This document shows positions 17,714 through 26,362 of a DNA stretch of 62,776 nucleotides, piece after piece. The translations under genes and the position numbers were made by a program. The notes under the pieces were generated by a model. It was not told the origin of the DNA. It did not search any database and saw only the letters and a list, made by a program, of their open reading frames with translations. Origin of the DNA: JABJOR01 sp965603075. Lineage in GTDB: Bacteria > Pseudomonadota > Alphaproteobacteria > Rhodospirillales > Casp-alpha2. The DNA lies in assembly GCA_965603075.1 (NCBI GenBank), contig CBFDBO010000018.1, positions 1-62,776 on the forward strand, written 5' to 3'. Within the stretch, counting starts at the first letter, position 1. The number at the start of each line of letters is the position of its first letter.

Positions 17714-18639
17714 TTCCCAATGTCCCCCATGTTCACCTTGAAGAATCGCATAATCGTCAGGACAATGATGATACTGGCGATCAGCAGAACAATCGCATAG
17801 GCCGAGCCCTGCTGCCAGTTCAGCGAGTTATTGAACCACTGATAAACCAGTTGCGTAAACCAAAGGCTTGAGGGGCCACCCAAAACTTGCGGTGCGGCGA
17901 GCGCGCCCGCCGATAACATGAAGACCATTGTCGCCCCCGAGGCAATTCCCGGCTTTGCGTGCGGAATGACGATGCGGCGGTGAATGCGCCACCACGAAGC
18001 GCCCATATCCCGTGCCGCCTCGATCTGGTTACGATCAAGGCTTTCAATGACATTATACATGGGAAACAACATTAATAGAATGTAGGCATAACCCAGCCCG
18101 GCATAGAGCGCGATATCGGCGCGGATAAAATCGATCGGTTCGGCCGTTAGCTGTAACAACATCAGTATTTCGTTGATCAGGCCGGCATCCCCGAAAATTA
18201 TGCGCAGAGCAAAGGCGCGCAAAATTTCGTTAATCCAATAGGGGATGATCAACAATACGATCAACAACCTTGCAAACCCGGACCCCGGTGATTGTCCAAG
18301 GAAATAGGCCAGCGGATAGCACATGATGAAATTGGCGATGGTTATTAAAATCGCCGCTACAATGGTGCGGACAAAAACAATCAAATCGACACTGTTATAG
18401 GTGCTGGTTGAGCCTTCGGCGCCAAAAATCAGATGTTTGTAGTTATGCAGCGTATAGATATCTTTTGGCCCGTTAAGTTCGCTGGGCGGCAGGTTTAGTC
18501 GGAAGGAAAAGTCCAGCATAGAAAGTTGCGGCAGGACGATCAGGAAAATGACCCAGAACCCCACAAGGAACAGGAAAATACAGCCCATCAGCAAGCCGTT
18601 ATTTTTGAAATACTCTGAAAAGATCTTTGGCTTTTTCAC
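17710..18639 (-). CDS. ABC transporter permease (PotB type)
   Basis: A 309-aa six-TM permease with the EAA loop EAARDMGASWWRIHRRIVIP. It follows the ATPase gene by 9 nt and overlaps the PotC-type gene by 4 nt. It partners the PotA-, PotC- and PotD-like proteins around it. Pot-type systems import polyamines, but close relatives import phosphonates, Fe and other organic ions, so the substrate is open. Confidence 0.94.
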   Translation of the reverse strand: MKKPKIFSEYFKNNGLLMGCIFLFLVGFWVIFLIVLPQLSMLDFSFRLNLPPSELNGPKDIYTLHNYKHLIFGAEGSTSTYNSVDLIVFVRTIVAAILITIANFIMCYPLAYFLGQSPGSGFARLLIVLLIIPYWINEILRAFALRIIFGDAGLINEILMLLQLTAEPIDFIRADIALYAGLGYAYILLMLFPMYNVIESLDRNQIEAARDMGASWWRIHRRIVIPHAKPGIASGATMVFMLSAGALAAPQVLGGPSSLWFTQLVYQWFNNSLNWQQGSAYAIVLLIASIIIVLTIMRFFKVNMGDIGK

Positions 18640-18648
18640 AGGACGCCC

Positions 18649-19761
18649 CTATTCTGACGCCAGCTCGCCCTGAGGCATGACCACGGCGTTCTTCGCATCA
18701 TAGTGCAAGGTTAATTTCTCTCCTTCGGCGGACATACGGTCTTGCCCTTGATTCGAGAGTGACATCTTAATCTGCTTGCCATGATCCCCTTTAAGAAAAA
18801 CGCTGTACACATTTCCTTCAAATTCTTCATTTACGACAATTGCCGAAATGGTCGTTTTTGCAGTAGGATCGGCTTCGCCCAATGAAAATGCCTCTGGGCG
18901 AACAAACATCATGGCATCATCCCCCACGCTCATCTTACCGACCGCGCCCGGCGTGATTTGGGCCAACAGATCACCAGAGCGATTAGAGCGGATGACAGCT
19001 TCACTGCCGTTGATCGATTGTATCTTGCCGCGAAAGACGTTGTTCTCGCCAACGAAGGAGGCAACAAAAGGGGTTGCGGGGTGGTCATAAACTTCGTGCC
19101 CGCCGGCGATTTGGTCAAGCACCCCGTCACGCATCACCGCGACGTTATCGGACATTGTTAATGCTTCGCTCTGATCGTGGGTGATATAAATAAAAGTAAT
19201 GCCCACGCGGCGTTGAATTTCGCGTAGTTCGGTGCGCATATGCTGGCGCAGCTTCAGATCAAGGGCAGAAAGCGGTTCGTCCAACAGCAATACATCTGGT
19301 TGTGCGCATAATGCGCGCGCAATCGCTACCCGTTGTTTCTGGCCGCCCGATAACTCTGACGGCAGCTTGTCGCCTTGGTCACCCAGCGCGATCATGTCTA
19401 ATAATTCATCCGCACGCTTGCGCCGCTCCGCCACGCTGGCACCGGCAACTTCCATTGAGAAACTGATATTTTCCCAGACTTTCATCAATGGGAATAAGGC
19501 AAGGTTTTGAAAAATAAGAGCCGTGGGGCGTTTGTTGGGGCCGATGCCGGTCATATCACGACCGCCAATAAGCACACGACCTTCGCTTGGTTCCAGAAAG
19601 CCCGAAACAGCTCTTAATATTGTGGTTTTGCCACAGCCCGAAGGGCCAAGGAAGGAAAAGAAGTCACCGCCCTTAATGTTAAGGCTCGCCTCTTTGACAG
19701 CGACAAAATCGCCGAATTTTATTGAGAGGTTATCAAGTTCGACGCCTACACCAGCAACCAT
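18649..19761 (-). CDS. ABC transporter ATP-binding protein (PotA type)
   Basis: A 370-aa ATPase with Walker A GPSGCGKTT, signature LSGGQKQRVAIARAL, Walker B VLLLDEPLSALD and switch histidine in YITHDQSEA. A C-terminal TOBE domain (about 285-365) is typical of PotA/UgpC/MalK-like regulated importers. It lies between the binding-protein gene and two permease genes on the minus strand. Confidence 0.95.
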   Translation of the reverse strand: MVAGVGVELDNLSIKFGDFVAVKEASLNIKGGDFFSFLGPSGCGKTTILRAVSGFLEPSEGRVLIGGRDMTGIGPNKRPTALIFQNLALFPLMKVWENISFSMEVAGASVAERRKRADELLDMIALGDQGDKLPSELSGGQKQRVAIARALCAQPDVLLLDEPLSALDLKLRQHMRTELREIQRRVGITFIYITHDQSEALTMSDNVAVMRDGVLDQIAGGHEVYDHPATPFVASFVGENNVFRGKIQSINGSEAVIRSNRSGDLLAQITPGAVGKMSVGDDAMMFVRPEAFSLGEADPTAKTTISAIVVNEEFEGNVYSVFLKGDHGKQIKMSLSNQGQDRMSAEGEKLTLHYDAKNAVVMPQGELASE

Positions 19762-19836
19762 GCGATGCTCTCCGTGAAAAACAGTTTTAAAGACCTTTCG
19801 CTGCTTCTCTTAGATCGATAGGCAGAAGAAAAGGAC

Positions 19837-19863
19837 GTCCGGCCGCAAGAGTTGCGACCGGAC
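19837..19863 (-). terminator. Hairpin after the first Pot-type binding-protein gene
   Basis: A 12-bp stem (19837-19848 with 19852-19863, one G-U wobble) has a 3-nt loop. On the minus strand it is followed by the U-rich run CCTTTTCTT. It lies 13 nt past the binding-protein stop and before the ATPase gene, so it is probably a partial terminator. Confidence 0.75.
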
Positions 19864-19876
19864 AAGTTTAGCTACA

Positions 19877-21019
19877 TTAGGAGCTTTTGAACTTATTCAC
19901 AAACTCAGTGCGAATATCCGCATACCATGGTGCTTCAGCAGGCCAAGCATTAAGTTGTGCAAGTGCCTCACCTGGATAGGCTTCAGAGAAGTTTTTAGCG
20001 TAAGCCGAACCAGCGTGCGTATCAGCGCCCAGAACCGGCGAGTTGTAGCCGTGGCTGTCAATTGCAACACCGGCTGGTTTAGCGCGATAGGCAAATTCGA
20101 AGAAGGCGTAGATCTCATCGATATTTTTTGCCCCTTTGGGAACAGACATGCCATCAACCCAAGCCATAGCACCCTCTTTTGGTGCTTGGTAGGTAACAGG
20201 CTCGCCGGCAGTTTTAAGCGCCAATGGCGGACCATCCCAAGCTTGACCAACATTGACACCACCGCTCAATAGACCATTTTTCTGGCTATCAGCATCGTTC
20301 CAGATCAGTTTCAGGTTTTTCTTACGAGCAATACACCAATCGGTGATCATGCCCCAAGTTTTGCGCATATTGGCTTCTGACTCGTAGGCCGCCCAAACTG
20401 AACCGGGATCCATTTGGCCGGAAGCTTCCATGTATAGGCCAGCACAAAGCATGCCCGAGTGCGCCCGAATCATGGTCTTACCCGCATTTGCTTCGGACCA
20501 GATTTCACCATAGGACGGAACACCGGAGCTATCTTCAGGCTGCCATTTGTCGATGCGCCAAGCCATACCTTCTGTACCCCAGATGTGTGGGATCCAAGTA
20601 TTGCCTTTACCGCTAAAGTCCCAAGCATCCGGTCCGATTTTAGCCATCGCAGGATTTACTTTAGCGATGTCGATCCGGCCCATGTCCAGCGGTTGCAACA
20701 ACTCAAGTGGGCCCCACTGCAGGGAACGGTTATTGGTTGGCGAAATGATATCGGCGCCAGAACCGTTAGAGGCTTTCATCTTGTTGATGAGTTCCTCGTT
20801 AGAGCCAATACCGGTAAAGTTCACGGTAATACCCGTTTCAGCTTTGAATTCAGCTAGAAAGGCGTCGGGTAGGTAATCTGACCACATTGTAATGTTCAAC
20901 TCGCCCGAAGATGCCATCGCCTTGGACAAGATCATCGGGGATGCTAAAGCAACGGTACTTAATGCCGTTCCCGTCTTTAGGAATTTACGTCGATTGAATT
21001 TATTATTTAATTTCGTCAT
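19877..21019 (-). CDS. ABC transporter solute-binding protein (PotD type, Tat-exported)
   Basis: A 380-aa periplasmic binding protein. The twin-arginine signal RRKFLK (residues 10-15) is followed by a hydrophobic stretch and a cleavage site near KAMA. The mature part starts with LNITMWSDYLPDAFLAEF and has the PotD-like GADIISPTNN and VDGMSVPKGA regions. First gene of the minus-strand operon binding protein-ATPase-permease-permease-phosphodiesterase, divergent from a DeoR regulator. With GpdQ and GlpA-like enzymes nearby, a glycerophosphodiester ligand is an attractive hypothesis. Confidence 0.92.
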   Translation of the reverse strand: MTKLNNKFNRRKFLKTGTALSTVALASPMILSKAMASSGELNITMWSDYLPDAFLAEFKAETGITVNFTGIGSNEELINKMKASNGSGADIISPTNNRSLQWGPLELLQPLDMGRIDIAKVNPAMAKIGPDAWDFSGKGNTWIPHIWGTEGMAWRIDKWQPEDSSGVPSYGEIWSEANAGKTMIRAHSGMLCAGLYMEASGQMDPGSVWAAYESEANMRKTWGMITDWCIARKKNLKLIWNDADSQKNGLLSGGVNVGQAWDGPPLALKTAGEPVTYQAPKEGAMAWVDGMSVPKGAKNIDEIYAFFEFAYRAKPAGVAIDSHGYNSPVLGADTHAGSAYAKNFSEAYPGEALAQLNAWPAEAPWYADIRTEFVNKFKSS

Positions 21020-21130
21020 GTCGTTTTGCCTCCTGAAAAATTATGAGCGCCATAAAAGTTGCGCCTATTGGCTCGTATTTAAAAAGCTACTAGAGCTTAT
21101 GGTTTTTATCTCATTTATTTGACGGTGCAG

Positions 21131-21175
21131 GCCCTACTTTAACAAAGGCAAGGATTGCCCTAGTTTAACAAAGGC
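21131..21175. promoter_or_regulatory. Pair of 19-bp direct repeats in the potD / deoR divergent promoter
   Basis: GCCCTACTTTAACAAAGGC (21131-21149) and GCCCTAGTTTAACAAAGGC (21157-21175) differ at one base and are spaced 26 bp start to start. They lie about 110-155 nt upstream of the binding-protein gene and 135-180 nt upstream of the DeoR gene. A good candidate operator pair for the adjacent DeoR-type repressor. Confidence 0.7.
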
Positions 21176-21308
21176 TGCACCCGGTATTAACAAGCTCGAA
21201 GGTTATGGTTTGATCGTAAATTTTTGTATCTTTGCTCCAAGATTGCGGTAGTGTGGTACTAAGAAAATGACTGAAGTCACATTAATAATGCGTATATAGT
21301 GATCATTA

Positions 21309-22109
21309 ATGACCGAACAGTCAATAATAACATTGGGTATGACCATGAAAATTAAGCAAAGACAGGCTAAGCTCGTTGAAATTGTTCGCAAAAAAGAAAA
21401 AGTTTCAGTGGAATATCTGGCAACATATCTTGAAGCATCACGCGAAACGATCCGCCGAGACCTGACAGAACTGACAAGATTAGGAAAGGTTCAGAAGATT
21501 CACGGCGGCGCAACCATGCCGCGCCTCTATGGTGAAGGATCGTTCCAGCAACGCATGTCCGATAATATTGATTCTAAAATACGCATTGCCCGCGCGGCAG
21601 CTAAATTATTCAAACCAGAGGAGACCTTGTTCATCGACACAGGGTCGACAACGCTCTATTTCGCCGAATATCTTGCGGGCATCGCTGGCTTGACGGTTAT
21701 CACCAACTCATTTGAAATTGCCAGAACAGTTTCAGCAAACGATACGGGGATCCGGACTTACCTCCTGGGGGGTGAATTTGGCGCTGATAACCATCAAACC
21801 GTAGGCTCCATGGTCACGGCCCAGATCAAATCATTTCGCGGACACCACGCGGTTTTAACAATTGGGGCGTTGGACGTATGGACGGGGGCGATGGATTTCA
21901 ACATCGAGGAAACCCAAGTGGCTCGCTCGATGATAGAGCAATCCAGATCTCTTACCGTTCTGGTGGATCAAACCAAGTTTAATACAATGGCGTCATTCGA
22001 GGTCTGTTCACTTGCTCAAATAGACAGGCTGATTTGTGATGGTCCGCCGCCCAGTGCATTGGCTGATGCCTTAAAAGCAGCCGGCGTAGAGGTTATTGTT
22101 GCAAGCTGA
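21309..22109 (+). CDS. DeoR/GlpR-family transcriptional repressor
   Basis: A protein of up to 266 aa with an N-terminal DeoR helix-turn-helix (VSVEYLATYLEASRETIRRDL) and a C-terminal DeoR sensor domain related to ribose-5-phosphate isomerase (LFIDTGSTTLYFAEYL, TVITNSFEIA, LLGGEFGADNHQTVG). DeoR proteins sense sugar phosphates; GlpR senses glycerol-3-phosphate. None of the candidate starts (21309, 21339, 21345) has a clear ribosome site; by alignment with relatives 21339 or 21345 may be the true start. Between the ABC operon and the GlpA-like genes, it probably controls one or both. Confidence 0.92.
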   Translation: MTEQSIITLGMTMKIKQRQAKLVEIVRKKEKVSVEYLATYLEASRETIRRDLTELTRLGKVQKIHGGATMPRLYGEGSFQQRMSDNIDSKIRIARAAAKLFKPEETLFIDTGSTTLYFAEYLAGIAGLTVITNSFEIARTVSANDTGIRTYLLGGEFGADNHQTVGSMVTAQIKSFRGHHAVLTIGALDVWTGAMDFNIEETQVARSMIEQSRSLTVLVDQTKFNTMASFEVCSLAQIDRLICDGPPPSALADALKAAGVEVIVAS

Positions 22110-22248
22110 GCAACTTTCAAGGCGAAGGGGGCACCGCGTACACTGGCGACTTATTCTCCAGAAACAACACCATGGTTCTTTCATCTATATTTTTTGCTCC
22201 ATTCCGAATTGTCTTGCATAAGTCGGCGGGCCACCGAATTTGCTTAAA

Positions 22249-22283
22249 TGACTATATGGTCATTTAATTTGACTATGTGGTCA
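22249..22283. promoter_or_regulatory. Tandem near-palindromic operators upstream of the GlpA-like gene
   Basis: TGACTATATGGTCA (22249-22262) and TGACTATGTGGTCA (22270-22283) are 14-bp near-palindromes exactly 21 bp apart, two helical turns. The first extends to a 20-bp near-palindrome (22246-22265). They lie 70-100 nt before the GTG start. The shape suits a TetR- or GntR-type dimer; no such gene lies beside it, so the regulator may be elsewhere. Confidence 0.75.
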
Positions 22284-22350
22284 TTTATATCTACATTTTA
22301 TGACCTCATATTGAGGTGCAACTGTTTTTTGGCTAGGTGAGACAAATCCT

Positions 22351-23769
22351 GTGCAGAGCTTTCAGACGACCCTAGACGACCCAGAGTTCATCTACGACAC
22401 CGTGATTATCGGTGCCGGTGTTGTTGGTTGTGCAATGGCGCGCCGTTTTGCTCTGGAAGGGGCGTCGGTCCTTATTGTAGAAAAGGCCGCCGATATCCTT
22501 GATGGAGCCAGCAAAGCCAACAGCGCAATACTTCATACAGGTTTTGATGCCCCCGCCGATTCCCTAGAGCTGTCTTGTATCAAGGCAGGGTATCAGGAAT
22601 ATCAAGAAATCCATGAACGGCTTCAGTTGCCAGTCATGAAAACCGGCGCAATCGTTATTGCTTGGACCGCAGATGAAGAGGCGCGTCTGGGTAGGTTGAT
22701 GAAACAGGCAGGTGCCAACGGGGTTGAGGGTATTGAGTTTTTGACAGCGCCACAGATCATGGAGAAAGAGCCGCACCTTTCCAACGTGCTCCGCGCCGGT
22801 TTTTACGTCCCGCAAGAATATGTCATTGATCCCTGGACGACACCCTATGTCTATTTGATGCAGGCAATTGATAACGGTGCACATGTGCTGCGCAATGCTG
22901 AAATCATCGGCGGTGAATTTGACGGTACCAATTGGCAACTTGATACCCAGCACAGTAATATCAGGTGTCGGACTGTCATCAATTGTGCGGGCCTTTATGG
23001 CGACCTTATTGATAGGTTGCTCATGGGGAAAAGCAACTTTGACGTTCTTCCGAGAAAGGGTCAGTTTCTGGTTTACGACAAACCAGCCAGCAAATTGATT
23101 TCAAGCATCATCCTGCCAGTGCCAAGTAAAGGCACAAAAGGGATTGTCGTTTGCCGCACCATTTTCGGTAATCTGTTGGTTGGTCCAACGGCGGAGGAAC
23201 AGGAAAGCCGCGATGATACATCGGTTCAGACAGACACGTTGAATTTTCTTCAGGAAAAAGCAGAACAGATCGTGCCCGCGTTATCGGGCTGTACCATAAC
23301 GGCGACCTACGCGGGGATCAGGCCGGCGACGCAATCCAAAGACTATCAAATTTCCTACGACGCGGATAGACACTACGTCAGTGTCGGTGGTATCCGCTCG
23401 ACGGGTTTAAGTGCTGCTCTTGGGATCGCTTCTTATGTATACGAAGAATACTCAAACGCCGGTAACAATCATGTTGCCCCGGTTTCGTGTCAGTGGCCAA
23501 CGGTACAACCGATCGATGAAACCCAACCTCGTGATTGGACCAAACCCGGAAACGGTGGTGTGATCTGCCATTGCGAGTTGGTAACGTGCCGGGAAGTGAA
23601 GCAAGCTCTGGAAGGTCCGCTCGCCGCCAATTCGTTGGAAGGGCTGAAACGGCGAACCCGCGTAACCATGGGGCGCTGTCAGGGATTCTATTGTTCGGCC
23701 CAACTGAGCAAAATGACAGAGGGAAAGTTCGAGCAACCACTTGGCATCGGAGATGCCAGTGACAAATGA
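22351..23769 (+). CDS. GlpA-like FAD-dependent dehydrogenase with C-terminal [2Fe-2S] BFD domain
   Basis: A 472-aa protein from a GTG start. An N-terminal FAD Rossmann motif (VIIGAGVVGCAMARRF) and a DAO-type fold reach to about 375. A C-terminal BFD-like domain follows, with four cysteines in CHC and CQGFYC arrangement (about 405-455) to bind [2Fe-2S]. This layout matches short GlpA-type glycerol-3-phosphate dehydrogenases. It would feed electrons to the following FAD protein. L-2-hydroxyglutarate-like or other hydroxyacid substrates remain possible. Its 3' end overlaps a 9-bp tandem repeat shared with the next gene. Confidence 0.88.
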   Translation: MQSFQTTLDDPEFIYDTVIIGAGVVGCAMARRFALEGASVLIVEKAADILDGASKANSAILHTGFDAPADSLELSCIKAGYQEYQEIHERLQLPVMKTGAIVIAWTADEEARLGRLMKQAGANGVEGIEFLTAPQIMEKEPHLSNVLRAGFYVPQEYVIDPWTTPYVYLMQAIDNGAHVLRNAEIIGGEFDGTNWQLDTQHSNIRCRTVINCAGLYGDLIDRLLMGKSNFDVLPRKGQFLVYDKPASKLISSIILPVPSKGTKGIVVCRTIFGNLLVGPTAEEQESRDDTSVQTDTLNFLQEKAEQIVPALSGCTITATYAGIRPATQSKDYQISYDADRHYVSVGGIRSTGLSAALGIASYVYEEYSNAGNNHVAPVSCQWPTVQPIDETQPRDWTKPGNGGVICHCELVTCREVKQALEGPLAANSLEGLKRRTRVTMGRCQGFYCSAQLSKMTEGKFEQPLGIGDASDK

Positions 23770-23796
23770 GACAAATGAGATAAATGAGTCAAATGA
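23761..23796 (+). repeat. Four 9-bp tandem repeats at the junction of two FAD-enzyme genes
   Basis: GACAAATGA (23761-23769), GACAAATGA (23770-23778), GATAAATGA (23779-23787) and GTCAAATGA (23788-23796). The first contains the stop codon of the upstream gene. The block sits just before the ATG at 23798 that best starts the downstream protein, and if translated from farther upstream it encodes Asn-Glu-rich repeats. Confidence 0.9.
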
Positions 23797-23797
23797 C

Positions 23798-25057
23798 ATG
23801 ACCACCCTGCCCAAAACATGTGACGTTGTCATCATTGGTGGTGGACCGTCGGGGTTAGCCGCGGCAACACGTCTGAAAGAACGTGGCGTCGGTTCGGTTC
23901 ATGTTTTAGAACGCGAGCATGAGGCCGGTGGCATTCCCCGTCACTGTGGTCACTCACCCTTTGGTATGCGTGAATTCAAAAATCTCCTAACGGGCCCTGC
24001 CTATGCTGCGCGGCTGATACGCCAGGCTAAGAAAGTTGGCGTACAGATCCATACAAACACGTCCGTCGTTGGGTTGCATGAAGGGGGCAGGCTTACGCTC
24101 ACCACCGACAGGGGGGAAAGTGAAATTGTCCCCAGACGCGTGATCCTTTCTACGGGCGTGCGCGAAACACCCCGAGCCCCCCGGTTTGTAAGTGGGCAAC
24201 GGCCGCTCGGTGTTCTGACGACGGGCGCTTTACAATCCATGGTCAATCTTCAAAAAACTGTTCCGTTTAGATGGCCGGTCATTATTGGTTCAGAACTTGT
24301 ATCATTCTCCGCTCTTTTGACCTGCCGCCTTGGTGGTATGAAACCCGTTGCCATGATTGAACAACAAGACCGGATCACCGCGCGTTCTTTCTGCCGTTTG
24401 CTTCCCATGCTCATGGGTGTTCCGCTGCACCTTAATTCACAGGTGGTCGAGATTCTCGGCAAAGATCGTGTTTCAGCGATCCGCCTGATCAATAGCGCAG
24501 GACAAGAACAAACGGTCGCTTGTGACGGCGTCGTGTTTACGGGGCAGTTTACGCCGGAATCAAGTTTGCTCCGTATGGCGCATCTTGCGGTAGATCAAGC
24601 GAGTGGTGGCCCGGTCATTGATCAGTTCGGTCGATGTTCTGATCCAGCCTACTTCGCCACAGGAAATTTACTTCGCCCCGTTGAGACCGCAGGATGGTGC
24701 TGGCAGGAAGGCTGTCGAACAGGCAATTATGTTGCAGCAGAACTGGCCAATGAACGACCTGACTTGAGTGTCTCTTGTGATGTGGTGACTGATGTGGTGA
24801 CACGGGGTTCACTAGGGTCGGCGATAAAATTTGTGATACCACAGGTTCTATCCTTGCCGCTCAGTGGTAACGTCGGGGGGGACCTGCAACTCCGTTTCAA
24901 CAAAAAAGCCACGGGTCTTTTGTCGGTAAGGTGTGGCGAGAAAATTATCTGGTCTCGTTACGTAACAGTGCTGCCGGAGCGAAGGATGGTGATCCCATTT
25001 TCCTGTGATATTGAGCGGACGGGTGTTGAGCCTTTAGAGGTTTGTTTTGATGAGTAA
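23798..25057 (+). CDS. FAD/NAD-dependent oxidoreductase, partner of the GlpA-like protein
   Basis: A 419-aa protein from the ATG at 23798, or up to 438 aa from upstream TTG/ATG codons (23741, 23753) in the same frame. The preferred start puts the FAD motif VVIIGGGPSGLAAATRL at residue 9, as usual. Further motifs are the GIPRHCGHSPFG region and the second nucleotide-binding strand VIIGSELVSFSALL. Such proteins accompany GlpA-like BFD proteins and act as the GlpB-like or NADH-linked flavin partner. A DUF1667 third subunit, often present in such sets, is missing. Confidence 0.85.
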   Translation: MTTLPKTCDVVIIGGGPSGLAAATRLKERGVGSVHVLEREHEAGGIPRHCGHSPFGMREFKNLLTGPAYAARLIRQAKKVGVQIHTNTSVVGLHEGGRLTLTTDRGESEIVPRRVILSTGVRETPRAPRFVSGQRPLGVLTTGALQSMVNLQKTVPFRWPVIIGSELVSFSALLTCRLGGMKPVAMIEQQDRITARSFCRLLPMLMGVPLHLNSQVVEILGKDRVSAIRLINSAGQEQTVACDGVVFTGQFTPESSLLRMAHLAVDQASGGPVIDQFGRCSDPAYFATGNLLRPVETAGWCWQEGCRTGNYVAAELANERPDLSVSCDVVTDVVTRGSLGSAIKFVIPQVLSLPLSGNVGGDLQLRFNKKATGLLSVRCGEKIIWSRYVTVLPERRMVIPFSCDIERTGVEPLEVCFDE

Positions 25058-25285
25058 AGAACAGTGCCGTAGGACGACAATTCTATAGCCACTATAGCTT
25101 GTAGCGCATTGTTATTTTAAAACGACTTGCCCCAGTGTATATCAGAGAATAAACTAGGGTTATTATCTGGGCTGGATTTTTTATGTTAAAAATATTCCAG
25201 ATTGTTATCAAAATAAATTCTATGCAGTTGCTCAGAGAGATAAAACTATTAAAACAACTCAAAAAACCTAGGGAGATTTAAAATA

Positions 25286-26275
25286 ATGAAGAATGTAATC
25301 AAAGGAAGCATGTTGATGGCTGCGGCTGCCGTAATGGCGGTCTCGTTCGTTGTTGCACCTACACCGGCTTCCGCACAACAAAAATTCGTATCCATCGGCA
25401 CAGGCGGCGTGACCGGCGTTTATTATCCCACCGGCGGTGCCATTTGTCGTTTGGTTAACAAGACCCGTAAAGAACACGGCATTCGGTGTTCAGCTGAAAG
25501 CACAGGCGGTTCTGTTTACAATATTAATACCATCCGAGCAGGCGAACTAGAATTTGGTGTCGCTCAATCCGATTGGCAGTTTCATGCCTTTAATGGCACA
25601 TCTAAATTCGCCGATGCTGGCGCATTTACGAAACTTCGCGCTATGTTCTCGGTTCACCCTGAACCATTCACACTGATCGTTCGCAATGATTCCGGTATCA
25701 CTGGTTTTGCTGGTCTAAAAGGAAAACGCGTCAATATCGGCAACCCCGGTTCCGGTCAGCGCGCTACCATGGAAGTCGTCATGGACGCTTTTGGGTATAC
25801 CAGCTCTGATTTCTCATTGGCCTCTGAATTAAAAGGTTCAGAAATGGCTGCAGCGATTTGTGATAATAAAATCGATGCGATGATTTATACCATTGGACAT
25901 CCTGCTGCTGCTATTAAAGAAGCAACCACTTCATGTGATGTGACGCTGATTGATGTTGCTGGTGCGCCAATAGAGAAGCTTGTTAAGGATAACCCATATT
26001 ACCGGGTTGCTGTCATTCCAGGCGGTATGTACGCTGGTACACCGAACGATGTCACCACCTTTGGTGTGGGCGCAACATTTGTGAGTTCGTCTGATGTTCC
26101 TGATGAAGTAGCTTACATCGTTGCTAAGGAAACCATGGTAAACATTGAAACTTTCCGCAAACTACATCCTGCGTTTGCTTCGTTGGACCCAAAAACCATG
26201 ATCAGCGACGGTTTGTCTGCTCCGCTGCATCCGGGTGCTATTAAGGCTTATAAAGAATTAGGCCTGATGGACTAA
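25286..26275 (+). CDS. TAXI-family TRAP transporter solute-binding protein
   Basis: A 329-aa protein with a signal peptide cleaved near PASA-Q and the hallmark TAXI opening FVSIGTGGVTGVYYPTGGAICR, named here as the region at residues 34-55. Later conserved parts include RAGELEFGVAQSDW and RVNIGNPGSGQR. Strong AGGGAGA ribosome site. TAXI proteins work with fused DctQM permeases, here the next gene. The ligand is unknown; glutamate-like and other carboxylates are known for a few members. Confidence 0.95.
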   Translation: MKNVIKGSMLMAAAAVMAVSFVVAPTPASAQQKFVSIGTGGVTGVYYPTGGAICRLVNKTRKEHGIRCSAESTGGSVYNINTIRAGELEFGVAQSDWQFHAFNGTSKFADAGAFTKLRAMFSVHPEPFTLIVRNDSGITGFAGLKGKRVNIGNPGSGQRATMEVVMDAFGYTSSDFSLASELKGSEMAAAICDNKIDAMIYTIGHPAAAIKEATTSCDVTLIDVAGAPIEKLVKDNPYYRVAVIPGGMYAGTPNDVTTFGVGATFVSSSDVPDEVAYIVAKETMVNIETFRKLHPAFASLDPKTMISDGLSAPLHPGAIKAYKELGLMD

Positions 26276-26290
26276 CCTACTGAAACAATA

Positions 26291-26325
26291 ACCGCCGGGT
26301 GCTTTAAAAGCCCCGGCGGTTTTTT
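26291..26325 (+). terminator. Rho-independent terminator between TAXI binding protein and permease
   Basis: ACCGCCGGG (26291-26299) pairs with CCCGGCGGT (26312-26320) and is followed by a T-run. It lies inside the operon, so the permease and UspA genes are either read through at low level or have their own promoter in the short space to 26363. Confidence 0.9.
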
Positions 26326-26362
26326 CTATTATTGATTTTTTTAATATTTTCAGGGGCCAGCA

